This document shows, one piece after another, positions 1-11,411 of a stretch of 64,000 nucleotides of DNA. The DNA comes from Atkinsonella hypoxylon. Its lineage: Eukaryota > Ascomycota > Sordariomycetes > Hypocreales > Clavicipitaceae. Position numbers and translations under genes: made by a program. The DNA lies in assembly GCA_000729835.1 (NCBI GenBank), contig JFHB01000004.1, positions 310,001 through 374,000 on the forward strand, in the 5' to 3' direction. How positions within the stretch are numbered: the first letter of the stretch is position 1; each line of letters begins with the position of its first letter. The notes beneath the pieces are model-generated. The model ran no database searches. It saw nothing but the letters and a program-made list of their open reading frames with translations, and was not told the DNA's origin.

Positions 1-719
1 TTTGAGTGTTTGATGGAGGACCATTGTGGTTCCTTGCAGACATAGCATTAATTGCTGGGATTGAACCAAACTGTATCCCATCTAAAACCTCGTTTTGCGC
101 CAACCTATACTAATGACAAAGTAGGAAGAGCACAGCAGCTGAGCTCTATTCCACTAAATCTAGAGGGAACATACTTGCATTATGACGCTAGCCTTGATTT
201 TCGCGACTTGAATTTTGAATATAATAATGGGGATTTGAGCCAGAGAACTGTCAGGGCACTTATTCTTGTGTTGTGAATGGTATTTCACTTGTATCTTGAT
301 TTTGACGATATTTTTTGCGTGCTGGAGAAGATGAAGCATCTTTCTCCTGAGCTCATAGACCGCCAATTTACTGCACACCCAGATTGCAAGGAAATCGTAC
401 CAGATCTAACCATCAGCAGCGAGGGTCTAACCCTTGCCTATCGTCAGCCTTCTCTGGATTGTCACCGAGGCATCAATATTTTGTTATTTTCTGAAATCTC
501 GTCACGAACTTAGGCAGGTTTTGATCATAATACTTCTGACTCGTTCAATCTACCAAAAGTTCGCACACAAGGTGAATTATAGGCAATCTTCCGCAAAAGT
601 CCACTGCGGCCTATCTCTCCTGATTCACATCACACCCTCCCTTTCATACCACCGCAACACCCTTGAATCTGAGAAATTTTGCTCCACTTCCTCAAAATTC
701 GCAAGGTAGTGTTGCTGCG
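1..719. other. Upstream region of the SET gene, no gene recognised
   Basis: Only short open frames lie here, without recognisable domains, splice structure or convincing start context. The stretch just before position 720 is rich in C and T (about 600-710), as is common in fungal 5' leaders, so part of it is probably promoter and leader of the SET gene. The window edge cuts whatever lies further left. Confidence 0.4.
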
Positions 720-1716
720 ATGAACGTTATTACCCTCGGACTTTTACATTCTAAGCACCACAATATGGACCAATTTACGGATACAGAGCCAATTCCTGAC
801 CGGCTAGTTCAGAATGAGGTCACTAGTACACGCGAGGTAAGTTTGAGGGATCACTCAGAATGCCTACCTAAACTGACTAAAAGAGAAAAATAAGTGTCAA
901 TATAAAAGCGATATTTTAGGCGACAAAGATGTCGCAAAGGAGATTAGCCCAAATGCGGCAGAAATTGAAGAGTTGTGCGACGCAAGTCTCGATCTCGACC
1001 TGAACAATTCTCATTCATATGGGCTCGATCAAGATTTCACAGTTTTAGAGAAGACATCAAGTGAAAAGTTCGAGAATGACTTCTTCAGGGTAGATAAATC
1101 CCAAACAGCTGGGCGAGCTGCGATTGCCATTAGAGACCTCAAGAGAGGAGATATCATCCTGCGAGAAAAGCCTCTATTCACAGCTGGAAATGTCAGCGGC
1201 GTCTTCGAGGCGTTTACAAAACTTACAGAGCACGATCAAGACATCGCCTTACGACTTTGGGCAAATCCACATGTCAAGCTTGGCACACCCAAGATACTGG
1301 CAATATGGAATACAAACTGGTAAGTTGAATAGCATAGTGCATGATCCCTAAATGCATGCGGAACGCACTCTCCTCCATACTCATGTCTTGTCGATTTTTC
1401 TTCTTTTCGAGTAATTCTTACAATCTGCAGTTTCGAAACTACAGATACGGAAGCAGGCTTGTTTCCAGTGGCATCCCGTTTCAACCATGCTTGCCATCCT
1501 TCCCAAAATACGGGATTCTTCTTCGACCACAAAGCAGGATATTTAGTGCTCTTTATTCGAGCAGAACATGTTTCGGCAGGCGAAGAACTTACTATCTCGT
1601 ACGGGATCGACAGAACACCACACGACCTGTTTTTTATCTATGGGTTTCAATGTCGATGTCGAGTTTGTAGTGACTCAAATGATGACTTGGCTAGTGTCTT
1701 TCGTCCCCGGTGGTAA
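720..1716 (+). CDS. SET-domain protein (SMYD-like lysine methyltransferase family)
   Basis: Probable S-adenosylmethionine-dependent protein lysine methyltransferase. Best model is join(720..825, 920..1319, 1431..1716), 263 aa. The SET core is clear: GRAAIAIRDLKRGDIIL opens it. RFNHACHP matches the NHSC motif, EELTISYG is the ELTISY motif, and CRCRVCSD is the post-SET cysteine cluster. The second intron (1320-1430) joins AIWNTN to CFET exactly as in fungal SET proteins. The 5' end is doubtful: the perfect GTAAGT donor at 837 puts the two exons out of phase, and only the weaker GTACAC donor at 826 keeps the frame. An ATG at 765 is an alternative start. The 3' end is also uncertain, because the frame stops soon after the post-SET cysteines and further exons before 2146 cannot be excluded. 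Domain call firm, gene limits weak. Confidence 0.7.
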
Positions 1717-2146
1717 CCCATCTTCATTTCATTTTCAGGACATCATGACCCATTTTGGTCTCACCCAGCTTCAAGAAGGCGCCCATAAAACGTTCTGGTA
1801 ATCATAGTTTTAATTCGAAGATTGGCTTGAGCAGGATGACAAGCGCCATAATATATTTTGCAGCACGATTTGAGCGATGTGATCACACAGTCTGGCAAGG
1901 CAAACTGGAGTTGGCCCGTGAGAAAGAAAATGATGTTTCATGTGGGACTTTCTTTTCTTGATTCGTCCGAAATTTTATTATCTAAAGCACATGACATTTG
2001 CCTGGTAAGCCGCAGGGTCCTTCTTTTAAACTCTCCCTTTTTAATCTCGAGCTCTCATCTTGTATCTGGTCGGAGTGAATTTGCTGCTGCATTTAACCGT
2101 GCGCTACTATCTGTTCATCAAATGCTTCATTTTTTGACTTGCATAA
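1717..2146. other. Convergent intergenic stretch between SET gene and quinone reductase gene
   Basis: It separates two convergent genes and presumably holds both 3' ends. Possible short introns (for example donor-like GGTAAC near 1712 and acceptor TTTTCAG near 1738) suggest the SET gene might extend a little further. No frame here continues a recognisable domain. Confidence 0.35.
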
Positions 2147-2929
2147 TCAAGCAATAGCCTTTGAAATAGTTCTATAGAATTGTTCTCCTTGGACGGTTGC
2201 GAGTTCAAGCTCCAGAGGAGTTGGCTGGCGGGATCCGTCTGCGCCGGCAAATGTTCCAGCACCCCAAGGACTGCCGCCTCGCGCTTCGCTGAGGTTCGTC
2301 AGTTGACTAAAAGCTTTGGCATAGCCGAGGGGGACGTAGATGATGCCGTGGTGAGTCAACGTGGACATTGCAGCGATAGCAGTCGATTCCTGGCCACCGC
2401 CAGAGCTGCCGGTCGAGACAAAGACACCAGCATATTTGCCGTGGTAGCCGCCAGAGGTCCAAATGCCTCCTGTCTTGTCCCAAAAGGCCTGAAGGAATGG
2501 TAAGCATAATGTTCTCGGAGATTTCTGTATTGAGGATGCTACTGCAGCATGTACAGCAGTTTGACGGCCACCTACTTTCCATTGGGCAGGAAAATTACCG
2601 AATCGCGTGGGGATACCGAAAAGGAATCCATCATATTGGGTCAGGACGGTTGGATCAGTAAGTACAGGGACATCAGTTGGCTTGGCAGGGGCATGCATCT
2701 TCGATAAGACGTCTTCTGGAAGCGTCTCAGCGATTTGATATAAATCAGCCTTGCCACCTGCCTTCTCGATGCCCCTCTTTTCAGCCTCGGCAACTTGCCG
2801 AATATGGCCATACATCGAGTACTACAGAGAAGGTGCCCAGTGTCAGCAATTTTGCAAGTGAGAGTGTAATGATAGCATAAGCTTCGACAAGGCGGGACTT
2901 ACATAAACGATTGCAATCTTTGGAGCCAT
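2147..2929 (-). CDS. NAD(P)H:quinone oxidoreductase, WrbA / flavodoxin-like family
   Basis: FMN-binding, probably two-electron quinone reductase of the WrbA/Pst2/Ycp4 family (type IV NQO; fungal members include the Alternaria allergen Alt a 7). Model complement(join(2147..2488, 2576..2821, 2903..2929)), 204 aa, the usual family length. The first exon encodes only MAPKIAIVY and joins to YSMYGHIRQ, giving the FMN phosphate loop at the N-terminus. PTRFGNFPAQWKAFWDKTGG is restored when the 87-nt intron 2489-2575 is removed. VFVSTGSSGGGQE and LTHHGIIYVPLGY are further family motifs. Cytosolic or membrane-peripheral and linked to oxidative stress in yeast homologues (family knowledge). All introns are GT-AG, and the second splices in phase 0. 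Confidence 0.93.
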
Positions 2930-4672
2930 GTTTCTTTCGACCAGGGAATGAATCTCGTGTTTGTTGAAGGTATGATCGGTTTACTTTTACTTAGCACACT
3001 GTCGAAGTCTCCTGTTGACGATAACAAACAGGAATGCTTTTGGAAAGGGTGGCCTTCTTATAGCTAATAGTTACTACAGAGGGAAAGCGGCACAAGGGCC
3101 GGGTGCACTCGCCAGGGTGCTGCATGGCTCAATTGCCTTGGATCACTCCGATTTCAGATGTATTACTACTAGTTGACTAAGCTTAGAAATGACAGCAGAT
3201 CATACCTATGGATGGGGGCACGGGACTACCTAGTAGGTAGGTTGCCAAGTCCGAGACCGTGTCTACTACTTTTGGGGTCCACTTGCATGGGAGATCGATC
3301 GGATGAATTTAGGACGAATTCGGACATCTACCACACACAATGCGTCACTGGCAATTTTTGGCGTCTTCTACTAAGTTTCCTAACTGAAAGAATATACACG
3401 CTGAATACACAGGAAGGCCCCTCATGCTTCTCATATCCCACCAAGTTGCTGACAGATTAATCGGGTCGGGTTGTGGAGAGTATCACCGGGAGGACGGACA
3501 ATGTCCTTACGACGTAGTTTGTAATTAAATTGGAAGAAGGGTATATGTCACTCTCCAGCCTTCAACTCCCTAAAGTACAATGTATTCTTATTAATTCTTA
3601 TTAATCAGAATGGGCTTCCATTGCATGCGTTGTGGCCATTGGCAGCCGAAGGGGTCAGGTTCGAGGATGGCTGTGACAACCCGCTCGAGCCGATACTCCA
3701 CTCCGTAGCTCCCCAGCCAATCACCTCATCACATCTCAAAATAGACTCGACGCAGGGCAGCATATGCACCATCATAGTGCAAATTAGTGATATGCAGATC
3801 TGTACGGAGTATACCGCCTACCAATTAGGTCAGTAAAATGCCCCACTCGAGCCTGAACTAGGCGCCCCCCACATGCTAGAGAAACAAGTCGAGTCACCTC
3901 GCAGTGAAACCTCGCAGTGAAACCTGGACTGAATGGTAAGGACCATCGTCATGGCCCTTCTATTACTAAATGTCCCTTACAAAGTGGCCGACCGGCTTAT
4001 CCTGCGTACAGGCATTTGAACCGCGGGACAAATACACATGGTGCTGTTGCTGTTCCATCACGGCCTTCTGATCAGAACATGATAGAACCTTAGCCTGGGC
4101 TTGCATAAGATGCCAATGCATGAGTCGCAGTGTATTCTCCGCTGCCGCATTATGTCAGACGGAAGATTGAAATCACAAGGCAATAATCGTGCTGCGTCTT
4201 ATCCCTGGGCCCCCGCTTAGGAAGGCAAAGATGTAACTATATGGACTCCTGTGCGGTGCTACAGAATCACGAGCACACTATCCGTCACCGGCAGCAAGTG
4301 CATGCAACACAAGCAAGTGTTTTGTAGTCTATCTCTAGAAATGCCCTGTCAATTTAGAATTATCATCACAGGAATTGGGTCCAGGGAGTTGGCCCCTGAG
4401 AATTGTCAGGACATACTCCAGCCTACTCCCCACGAACCATGACAATGCAAGCATGTTATTACCATCAAGCCTCGCGAACTAATGGTACGCACCTCTAGAA
4501 CGTCACAGCACTTCCACGCCACATCCCTCATGCTGCTTTATGTACAGATTCAAGCAAGATAAAATCGACAGACGAACAGATAATCAAATGTACAGATTCT
4601 TCATCTAACAACTAGACGTTTTGGCATCACTCGTTACTACACTGGCAAGCGAATCTTGGCAGTGAAGCAAAG
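2930..4672. other. Intergenic region, 1.7 kb, no gene recognised
   Basis: The left end is the promoter of the quinone reductase. Open frames here (longest about 95 codons near 3173-3460) lack introns, domains and coding-like composition. Small repeated items include a 15-bp direct repeat CCTCGCAGTGAAACC around 3897-3923 and a TACGGAGTA word at 3803-3811. The right end is the 3' flank of the PPxY membrane protein gene. Confidence 0.4.
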
Positions 4673-6370
4673 TTAAGAGGCTTGGTCCGAAAATTCTGCG
4701 GCGGTCTGTTCAATAATTATAACAGGCAGGGAAGGAAATCTCAAGCTAGGTAACCGCGGAATATTACTGGTTACACCAGTGGCTACTGGCGTCAACGGAA
4801 GCTCGTCTTCGTTAGAGAGGGAAGCATCGGTTGTGGCCAAAGAAGTTGCGATGTCATGGTTGGGCGACATGTTTGAGTTTGGCGCCTCGTAGTCCGGTGG
4901 CGGCGTCTCATGCAGAGCACCCGCCAATCTCACAGCTACACCATGCGCTACACCGTTCCCAGACGATATGTCCTCGTACTCGGGTGGTGGGATTGGTTCA
5001 ACTCCTAAATCGACTTCAACAAGTTCCGGATTAGCGCCAACCCCAAATTCTCCGCTGGAAAGCCTCGGTGTCATCGATTGTGAATGTGCTCGGGATGCAG
5101 AGACGGTTGGATGCAAATCACTGTCCATGATGCTCACCAAAGAGCTCGTGCTGCGATCACGCCGGTGAAAGCCCGGTGAAACAGCGTCCGATAGCGTGGA
5201 AACTGCAATGCTGGCAACATCTGAGAGGAGGCCCATTCGCTCACTCTCGTTGCTGTTGGCCCGTACTCGGGTACCATCGTGCCTAGCTACTCCAAGGTCT
5301 GCATATGACACGCTGGGTACAAACCTTTGTCGCTGCTGTTGAATCCGGCTGACGTCCTGTCGAAGTTCATCAATTATGTTGTTGTTGCTATTGTGAGCTG
5401 CATGCGACCGAGATCGAGCCTGTGCTAAGGCGTTGCTGTCACCGCGTTGCCGAGCCTCCTGCCTTTGTCGTCTCAGCTCTTCCCGTTCCGCCACCTGCTG
5501 TCTTCTAGCAAGTCGAATTTGATAAATAGTTTCCATTTCTTCTTCCCGAAGAGCTTCCTCCACTTCTGCGGTAGGAAGATCCACAATAACATCAACTCCG
5601 CTTCTTTCACCTTCTCTACCGATAACCAGTTCATTCTGTCCAGCCACAGCACGATATGCAGGAAGCGTCATAATGGAACGAACGGAAGTATTCCTATCGA
5701 CAGGAGTTCCATCTCTTGCACATGTATTTCTGCTTGAACTCGCCCCTTGTGTAGTTGGCCGCCCATTATTAGAACTGTTCACTACAATTCTTGTGGTTTC
5801 GAGATGGTGTGATTGAGAAGATCCGCCGAGATTATCGCTAGGGGTTTGCTCGTAATGACCTTGGCCGTCCTGTTTCCGTCTCAGAGCATCTACAACTGAC
5901 CTACTGCGGGCCGAACCAAATTTTCCTCTGTGTTTCTTTCGGCTTTTTGACCTGAAACAGGTGACCACCAAGTAAGCCACCGCTGCGACTGCAGCAATAG
6001 AAGCCAGAACTATCTGTTGCCAGTTCATGTCAGCATATGCGCATACTCGTTCGACAGAGTAAGATTCATGGCCCAGAGGCGTACTACAAAAGTGAGATTC
6101 TTGTTGAGGTCTCGGCGGAATGGACGATTTCGTCTCCCTGATCCATACATCCCCAGCAGAATATTGGGCCGCTGTGTCCGGGAGCCGCATGCTTTCAAAG
6201 CACGAGGCAATTCCTCCATAGTTTCCCTGAAACCATATGCCAATGAACGAAAGAGTCGTTGAAATCAGTCCTTGAGATTTTCGCCGGGACTGGCGTCGCG
6301 AAGCACCAGCTTGGGTAGAGGCTGAGCTTATTAGCTCGTGGGGTTCTGCAGATACCGGAGAAGCGAGCAC
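4673..6370 (-). CDS. Single-pass membrane protein with two PPxY motifs (hypothetical)
   Basis: A 565-aa intronless frame without a recognised family. Residues about 120-139 (IVLASIAAVAAVAYLVVTCF) form one clear membrane segment, followed at once by a basic stretch (RSKSRKKHRGK), which suggests a cytosolic C-terminal tail. A strongly charged EEEMETIYQIRLARRQQVAE-type region looks helical or coiled coil. The rest is low-complexity Ser/Thr/Gln. Near the C-terminus lie IPPPEYEDI and TPPPDYEAP, two PPxY motifs that in other proteins bind WW domains of Nedd4/Rsp5 ubiquitin ligases, so a ligase adaptor or ligase substrate is a reasonable inference. The start is uncertain: the Met at residue 115 just before the membrane segment is an alternative to the Met at 6370. 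The N-terminal 114 residues have no recognised domain. Confidence 0.7.
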   Translation of the reverse strand: MLASPVSAEPHELISSASTQAGASRRQSRRKSQGLISTTLSFIGIWFQGNYGGIASCFESMRLPDTAAQYSAGDVWIRETKSSIPPRPQQESHFCSTPLGHESYSVERVCAYADMNWQQIVLASIAAVAAVAYLVVTCFRSKSRKKHRGKFGSARSRSVVDALRRKQDGQGHYEQTPSDNLGGSSQSHHLETTRIVVNSSNNGRPTTQGASSSRNTCARDGTPVDRNTSVRSIMTLPAYRAVAGQNELVIGREGERSGVDVIVDLPTAEVEEALREEEMETIYQIRLARRQQVAEREELRRQRQEARQRGDSNALAQARSRSHAAHNSNNNIIDELRQDVSRIQQQRQRFVPSVSYADLGVARHDGTRVRANSNESERMGLLSDVASIAVSTLSDAVSPGFHRRDRSTSSLVSIMDSDLHPTVSASRAHSQSMTPRLSSGEFGVGANPELVEVDLGVEPIPPPEYEDISSGNGVAHGVAVRLAGALHETPPPDYEAPNSNMSPNHDIATSLATTDASLSNEDELPLTPVATGVTSNIPRLPSLRFPSLPVIIIEQTAAEFSDQAS

Positions 6371-7161
6371 TTTTCTTGGAGCTCCACTAAGCAGAACTAA
6401 GCAAGTCTTGGACGAATGGCTGGGTCGATACCCGTGAACGTAAACGATACGATTCGGCTGAGCTTAGGCAGTTGTTGTTGCGGATAGATTGTCCATTTTC
6501 GAGGGCGAATGTCTTGATGCCAGGGACGCTTGTTCACTCTGGCTAGCCACGGTCAGGGTGACCATGTTAGTTGCGGACTGTGCTACCGATGATTCAGGCA
6601 GGCCAGCCAATAATGTAGATAGTCTGGCGGTCAGCCATCCCTTCTATTACTCCAGTCCTTTTGCCGCAAACTCCGCCCACTGCAGCAAACGAGGCCGACT
6701 GTATTGTGCAACGTCGCTCCTCCAATACGCGATTTCTTTCGCGGTTGTGCATGTTCAGAGACTCCATTGTAATTGACTCTTTTGCCATTATAACTATTCG
6801 TCCGTTAATGCGGTTTGAGGCGACAGGTATTGTACTATTTATGGAAAATAACGGCAACAGAATGCTGATCTCGAGCCTAAATCAAGCCGGGGCGTTCATG
6901 CCCCACTGACCAGACAGCTTCAGGCTATACGAGGCGTATCTAATCGACTGTCACGATGAATTTCAGTTTCGGGGATCTTGATACCACTCTATTTTAAGTC
7001 ACTCTGCATATGTACTAAAAGTCTTGAAGACTAATGATTAGACTGTCGTACTGATGTTTCTCCGTCAACGTTCTCACTTTCCCTTACCATGGTTACCCGA
7101 CCAAATGTATATGACTGGCGTCGTCAACCATTTGCAAATTCCATCTCATCACCTCATGAGG
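6371..7161. other. Intergenic region between two minus-strand genes
   Basis: Promoter side of the PPxY membrane protein gene and 3' flank of the next gene. Short open frames on both strands show no domain or splice structure. Nothing else is recognised. Confidence 0.4.
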
Positions 7162-8602
7162 TCAGCCGAACTTCTTCTCGAATTTCTTCAACATACCCGA
7201 TACTCCTCTTTCTAACCGACCGGCGTTCTCTTCGAGTCTGCCGCGTGTTTCTGATTTGGGCAGACTTCGAGGTGGCTTACTGCCGCCAAGCTCAGACTCG
7301 ATCGGTCGATAGAACTGCTGGTGGATGGAGTAGTCTTGACTGCTGTGCTGACCATGGTCTTGTGGGCTATACGCGTAGTTGTTAACTGCGCCATGCGTGG
7401 GTACCTGTTGAAATGCTGAAGTCGCTGACTGGCGTGACAGTGCTGGCAGAGGCGGTGGGGGTGGAGGTGCGAATGCCGCAGTCGATGCAAAGGCATTGTT
7501 TTCAAATGAACCGTTCAGTCCTGAGGATGCTAATGAGGCATTGACAGGCATAGTAGCAGCTCTTTGTAGTCCAAGTTGCTGTGGTGGCGCCGCAAGTTGA
7601 GTCGGCAATCCTGGACTGCTGATTCCATTCGGTGGTAATCCAGGACTTGTTATACCAAGTGGATACTGAGGTTGGGGCACGAATGCCGGAGTAAATGGCT
7701 GTTTTTGATAGTCATGCGCTACTGCTACTGCAAGAGGGTTGAGAGGATCTTCGTCCGGAGGCGGTGTCTTTTCTCTGTGCTTGATTGTCTCTGGTGCCGC
7801 TGGTGCCGCTGGATTGTAGGCCATTGGAACAAATTTGGCAGGTTGAGGAGGTGGGGGAGGATGAGGTAGTGATATCGCCATGTTGGTTTGGTTGACTGAA
7901 GACACTGTTGTGTCGAGTTCGTTCGACGAGGATTGACGTGATTGAGGGTGACTTTGATATTGCGGATCTGAGATTGCGGCAATTTCTAGTCTCTGAACAA
8001 CTGAGCTCACGTCTAGTTGAGGTACTGGTTCGTCCAGAACTTCGACTTGAGTGGCTGGCAGCACTCTTCTAACACCATTGACAAACTGCAAAGCATCGTT
8101 CTGGGTCCAGAAATATATATCCAACGAATGAAGCTTATAATGATACTTGTTCTCGTTTTTTGGGTCATAAGTCGGGAGATGCCATTCGTTGCGATCCACA
8201 GCTTCAGCGACGTTAAGTGTCACCATGCAATGTTGCTTGTAAGAGTATCGCACATGTGCTTGATCAAGAACTGTTGCAAATGATTAGTTATTGTTATATT
8301 TCAAAGATATGCAAGGCGCAATATCTGACAGCCATCGAAAGCATCTTGATCGTCAGTGCCTGGCTGATTGGCTATTTCAATGCGACAGCGTCTCTCGGCA
8401 GCATTCTCAAATAAGTAAACATAAGAGCCTTTCTCAAAACGATGATGTCTGGGCTTGACATCCGCAGGGCTGTAAAAATAATGTACATCGCCAAAACTGA
8501 TCATCATCGGACATAATCAGAGAGGTTTCTCATAGCTGGAATTAGACAGTACAGAGGCACTTACAGCGTAACCACATTTTCCTCACCAGCTCGAGCAGCC
8601 AT
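7162..8602 (-). CDS. Conserved fungal protein with proline-rich C-terminal half (unknown function)
   Basis: Model complement(join(7162..8270, 8330..8496, 8565..8602)), 437 aa; the three exons sum to an exact multiple of three. The start is set by a 38-nt first exon (MAARAGEENVVTL) spliced by GTAAGT to FGDVHYFYSP. The N-terminal ~140 residues are compact and well folded in appearance (HHRFEKGSYVYLFENAAERR, LDIYFWTQNDALQFVNGVRR). The remainder is rich in Pro, Gln, Ser and Ala, with runs such as HPPPPPQPAKF and APPPPPPLPA that could bind SH3, WW or profilin. The C-terminus is basic (SGMLKKFEKKFG). I do not recognise a named family. The second intron uses a GTCAGA donor. It is divergent from the DNA polymerase kappa gene across about 610 bp. 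Confidence 0.8.
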
Positions 8603-9215
8603 CGTCGGCGCAATTCCCCTGAAGCGTCTAAAGTTACCGCACAATATGACGAGTCACGGAGTTGAAAAGGGTAAATCCAAATGAGAAAGTGTTGCGGGGA
8701 AGTATGGAAAGGGACATTTTCGCCGTGCTGTCTTGCGACGGATGAGCTTTGTACTAAAACCTCCTGGCTACAGGCCACAGAGTATATGGGCCCAAGGGGG
8801 CATCAAGTAGGGGGTCTCAATCCCAACGGAACTCAATCGCAGAGGTTACATTCATGCAGTAACCCATGACCTGTGGTTTCCTCGGCGCTTAGGTGCTGAT
8901 AGTAGGATCATAGTTAGCCAATGATGTCGAAGTATCGATGGCTTAACGGCAAATGTGACAACCCCTCATTGAAATGAATGTTGATTAACTAATGGCCAAG
9001 CATGGATTCGAAAAGTCATATCACGTGATTGCGCGTCCACTTCTTGTCCACTCCCTACCTGGTATGACGCGTAATAATCTAAGACAGAACCTCAGTCACC
9101 CGCAATGCACGACATACCGTGCATATGTTCACGGTGAGAAGCACGATGAACATGAAAAACCTTAAGTCAGATATTGCGGACATCACTTTATTTCTTGATT
9201 AATCCTTTCGGAAAG
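8603..9215. promoter_or_regulatory. Divergent promoter region between the conserved proline-rich protein gene and pol kappa
   Basis: The two start codons face away from each other across 613 bp, so both promoters must lie here. CACGTGA at about 9023 resembles an E-box (CACGTG). No clear TATA box stands close to either start. Assignment as promoter rests on gene orientation only. Confidence 0.4.
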
Positions 9216-11133
9216 ATGTCGGACATCGAGCTGGATATAGTTGGCCAAGCAGAGAGCGCTTCAACAGTGAAAGACGACAAATTGAACTCACTGAAGTATC
9301 ATCTTCTGGGCCCGTCCTTGACTAAAGCTGGTCAAGACAAGGTCGATCAGAGAAAGGTCATTTTTTTCTTCATCTGAGTCTCGTTATGTCAGCAATTTTA
9401 ACATTCATGGTCTGCAGGTCTCAGAGATTATCTATAACGCGTCTAAAGGATCGAAGTTCTTCAGCCGCGAGGAGGCTCGGGACCAAGTCTTGACGCATAA
9501 AATTAATATAATTCTTGCGAAAAAGCATAAATTAGAGAACAAAGACCTAACGACCGAGGTGCGGAGCGCTGATCGTGTCATAAGCGAGATGGAACTCTCG
9601 AGAGATCTGAGCCAACATATAGTGCACATTGACTGCGACGCGTTTTATGCAGCAGTGGAAGAGCTTGAACATCCAGAACTAAAGGATGTGCCCTTTGCAG
9701 TCGGCGGGGGCGTTCTGACAACGTGCAATTATATTGCTCGACAGTTTGGGTGCCGCTCGGGAATGGCAGGCTTCGTGGCGAAGAAGCTATGTCCCTCCCT
9801 GATACTAATCCGACCGAACTTTCGCAAATATACCTCAAAAGCCAAAGAAATTCGTGAGATACTGGCTGAATATGATCCTCGATTCGAGAGCGCTAGCATT
9901 GATGAGGCTTACCTGAACATTACCGAGTACTGCCGTGAAAAGTCTGCTGAACCTCGCGAGGTAATCGAACAAATGAGACAAGAAATTCACAATAAGACAA
10001 ACATTACTGTATCAGCTGGAATCGCGGCGAATACAAGGCTTGCAAAAATATGCTCAAACATAAACAAACCAAATGGTCAATTTATCTTGCCATGCGATCG
10101 AGTGTCTATAATGAAGTTCATGAAAGATTTACCTATGAGAAAAGTTAATGGTATCGGCCGCGTTCTTGAACGGGAGCTGAGGGAAATTGGTGTCAGCACT
10201 TGTGGGGACATATACGAACAACGGAAGTATTTGAACTCGCTCTTCGGTGACAAAACGTTTGAGTTTCTTTTAGGCTGTTATCTTGGTTTAGGTCGAACAA
10301 AAGTTCAGCCTGCTGAAGAATATGAGCGTAAAAGTGTGGGAACTGAGAGGACATTTCAAGACACGTCCGATTCAGTTCACTTGCGGGAAAAACTACGGAG
10401 TATAGCAGAAGAATTGGAGAAGGATATGGGTCGTGTTGGATGTAAGGGCAGGACCCTCTGTGTGAAAGTCAAGCTGCACACATTCGAGGTTCTCACGCGA
10501 CAGACTGTCACACCAAGGGCCATATGTTCCGCCGATGATCTTTATACCTGCTCTCTACCGATTTTGGCCAAATTGGAACAAGAATTACCCGGTATGAAAC
10601 TGAGGCTGTTGGGTTTACGCTGCAACAACTTGGTCCGCACCAAGAAACCTGATACAATGGCTTTCTTTGGGTTCAAAAGGCGGAAACTGGAGGCTCCTTT
10701 GGAAAGCACTCAGGTAATCGGCGGGAGCCCTGCTACGATGGACGAAGACGTTGAATGGCGAGACCTGGTTGCTGAAGACATACAGCTGGACCAAGGCACT
10801 GTCCCAGATGGTTCTAACGAGCAAAATGGCCATGATGGGATAGGAAGGCACGGAAAAGAAGTAATGCCTAACCACAAGAATCAGTCGTTTGATCTGGAGG
10901 ATTGGTGGAGCTGTCCCATTTGTCTTCTGCCCCATGAGCCTGATGAGAAGGTTTTCAACGACCACATCGACTCATGTTTATCTCGACAGACAATTCGAGA
11001 TGCCGTACAAGACCAAGAGGCAGTCAAGTCCCGAGCTTTCCAACCCTCAGCGAAAAGGCAGCGTGCGATTGAGCGTAGGAAAGGGAAACCTCCCCCAGCC
11101 GACCCCAAACAGAAGAAGCTATGTTTTGCTTAG
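9216..11133 (+). CDS. DNA polymerase kappa (Y-family, DinB homologue)
   Basis: Translesion DNA polymerase, nuclear, acting in damage bypass. Model join(9216..9356, 9418..11133), 618 aa. The N-terminal extension characteristic of kappa (KYHLLGPSLTKAGQDKVDQRK) precedes the palm. Catalytic acidic residues are in HIDCDAFYAAVEE (Asp about 119) and SASIDEAYL (Asp209/Glu210). The helix-hairpin-helix region (KVNGIGRVLERELREIG) and little-finger domain follow. Near the C-terminus CPICLLPHEP...HIDSC (from about residue 546) is a C2HC UBZ4-type ubiquitin-binding zinc finger. The protein ends in a short basic tail with QKKLCFA, only a weak resemblance to a PCNA-binding PIP box. The intron lies in phase 0 between QRK and VSEII. 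Length and domain order agree with pol kappa rather than eta or Rev1. Confidence 0.96.
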
Positions 11134-11411
11134 ATTTACCGCTTTTTTTTACAAATCGCAAACCCGAAATATTTTGATGTTATGCAAAAACGTCTAATCA
11201 AGGCCTTCGCTCGACACTATGATGGCGTATGTTCAAAACCATTTTATTTATATCTATGGAATAGCTTCCACACGACGGATACTCATTGTATTGGAGTTTG
11301 AGGTGGGGTGCCTGGATTTGCAGCGTGTATGCAGCGGCTTCAACGGTCAGCTGGTATTTGAAAGCACTTGTATGCCCTCCACCAAGAGACGGACCAAGAC
11401 GCCGGGAGTTA

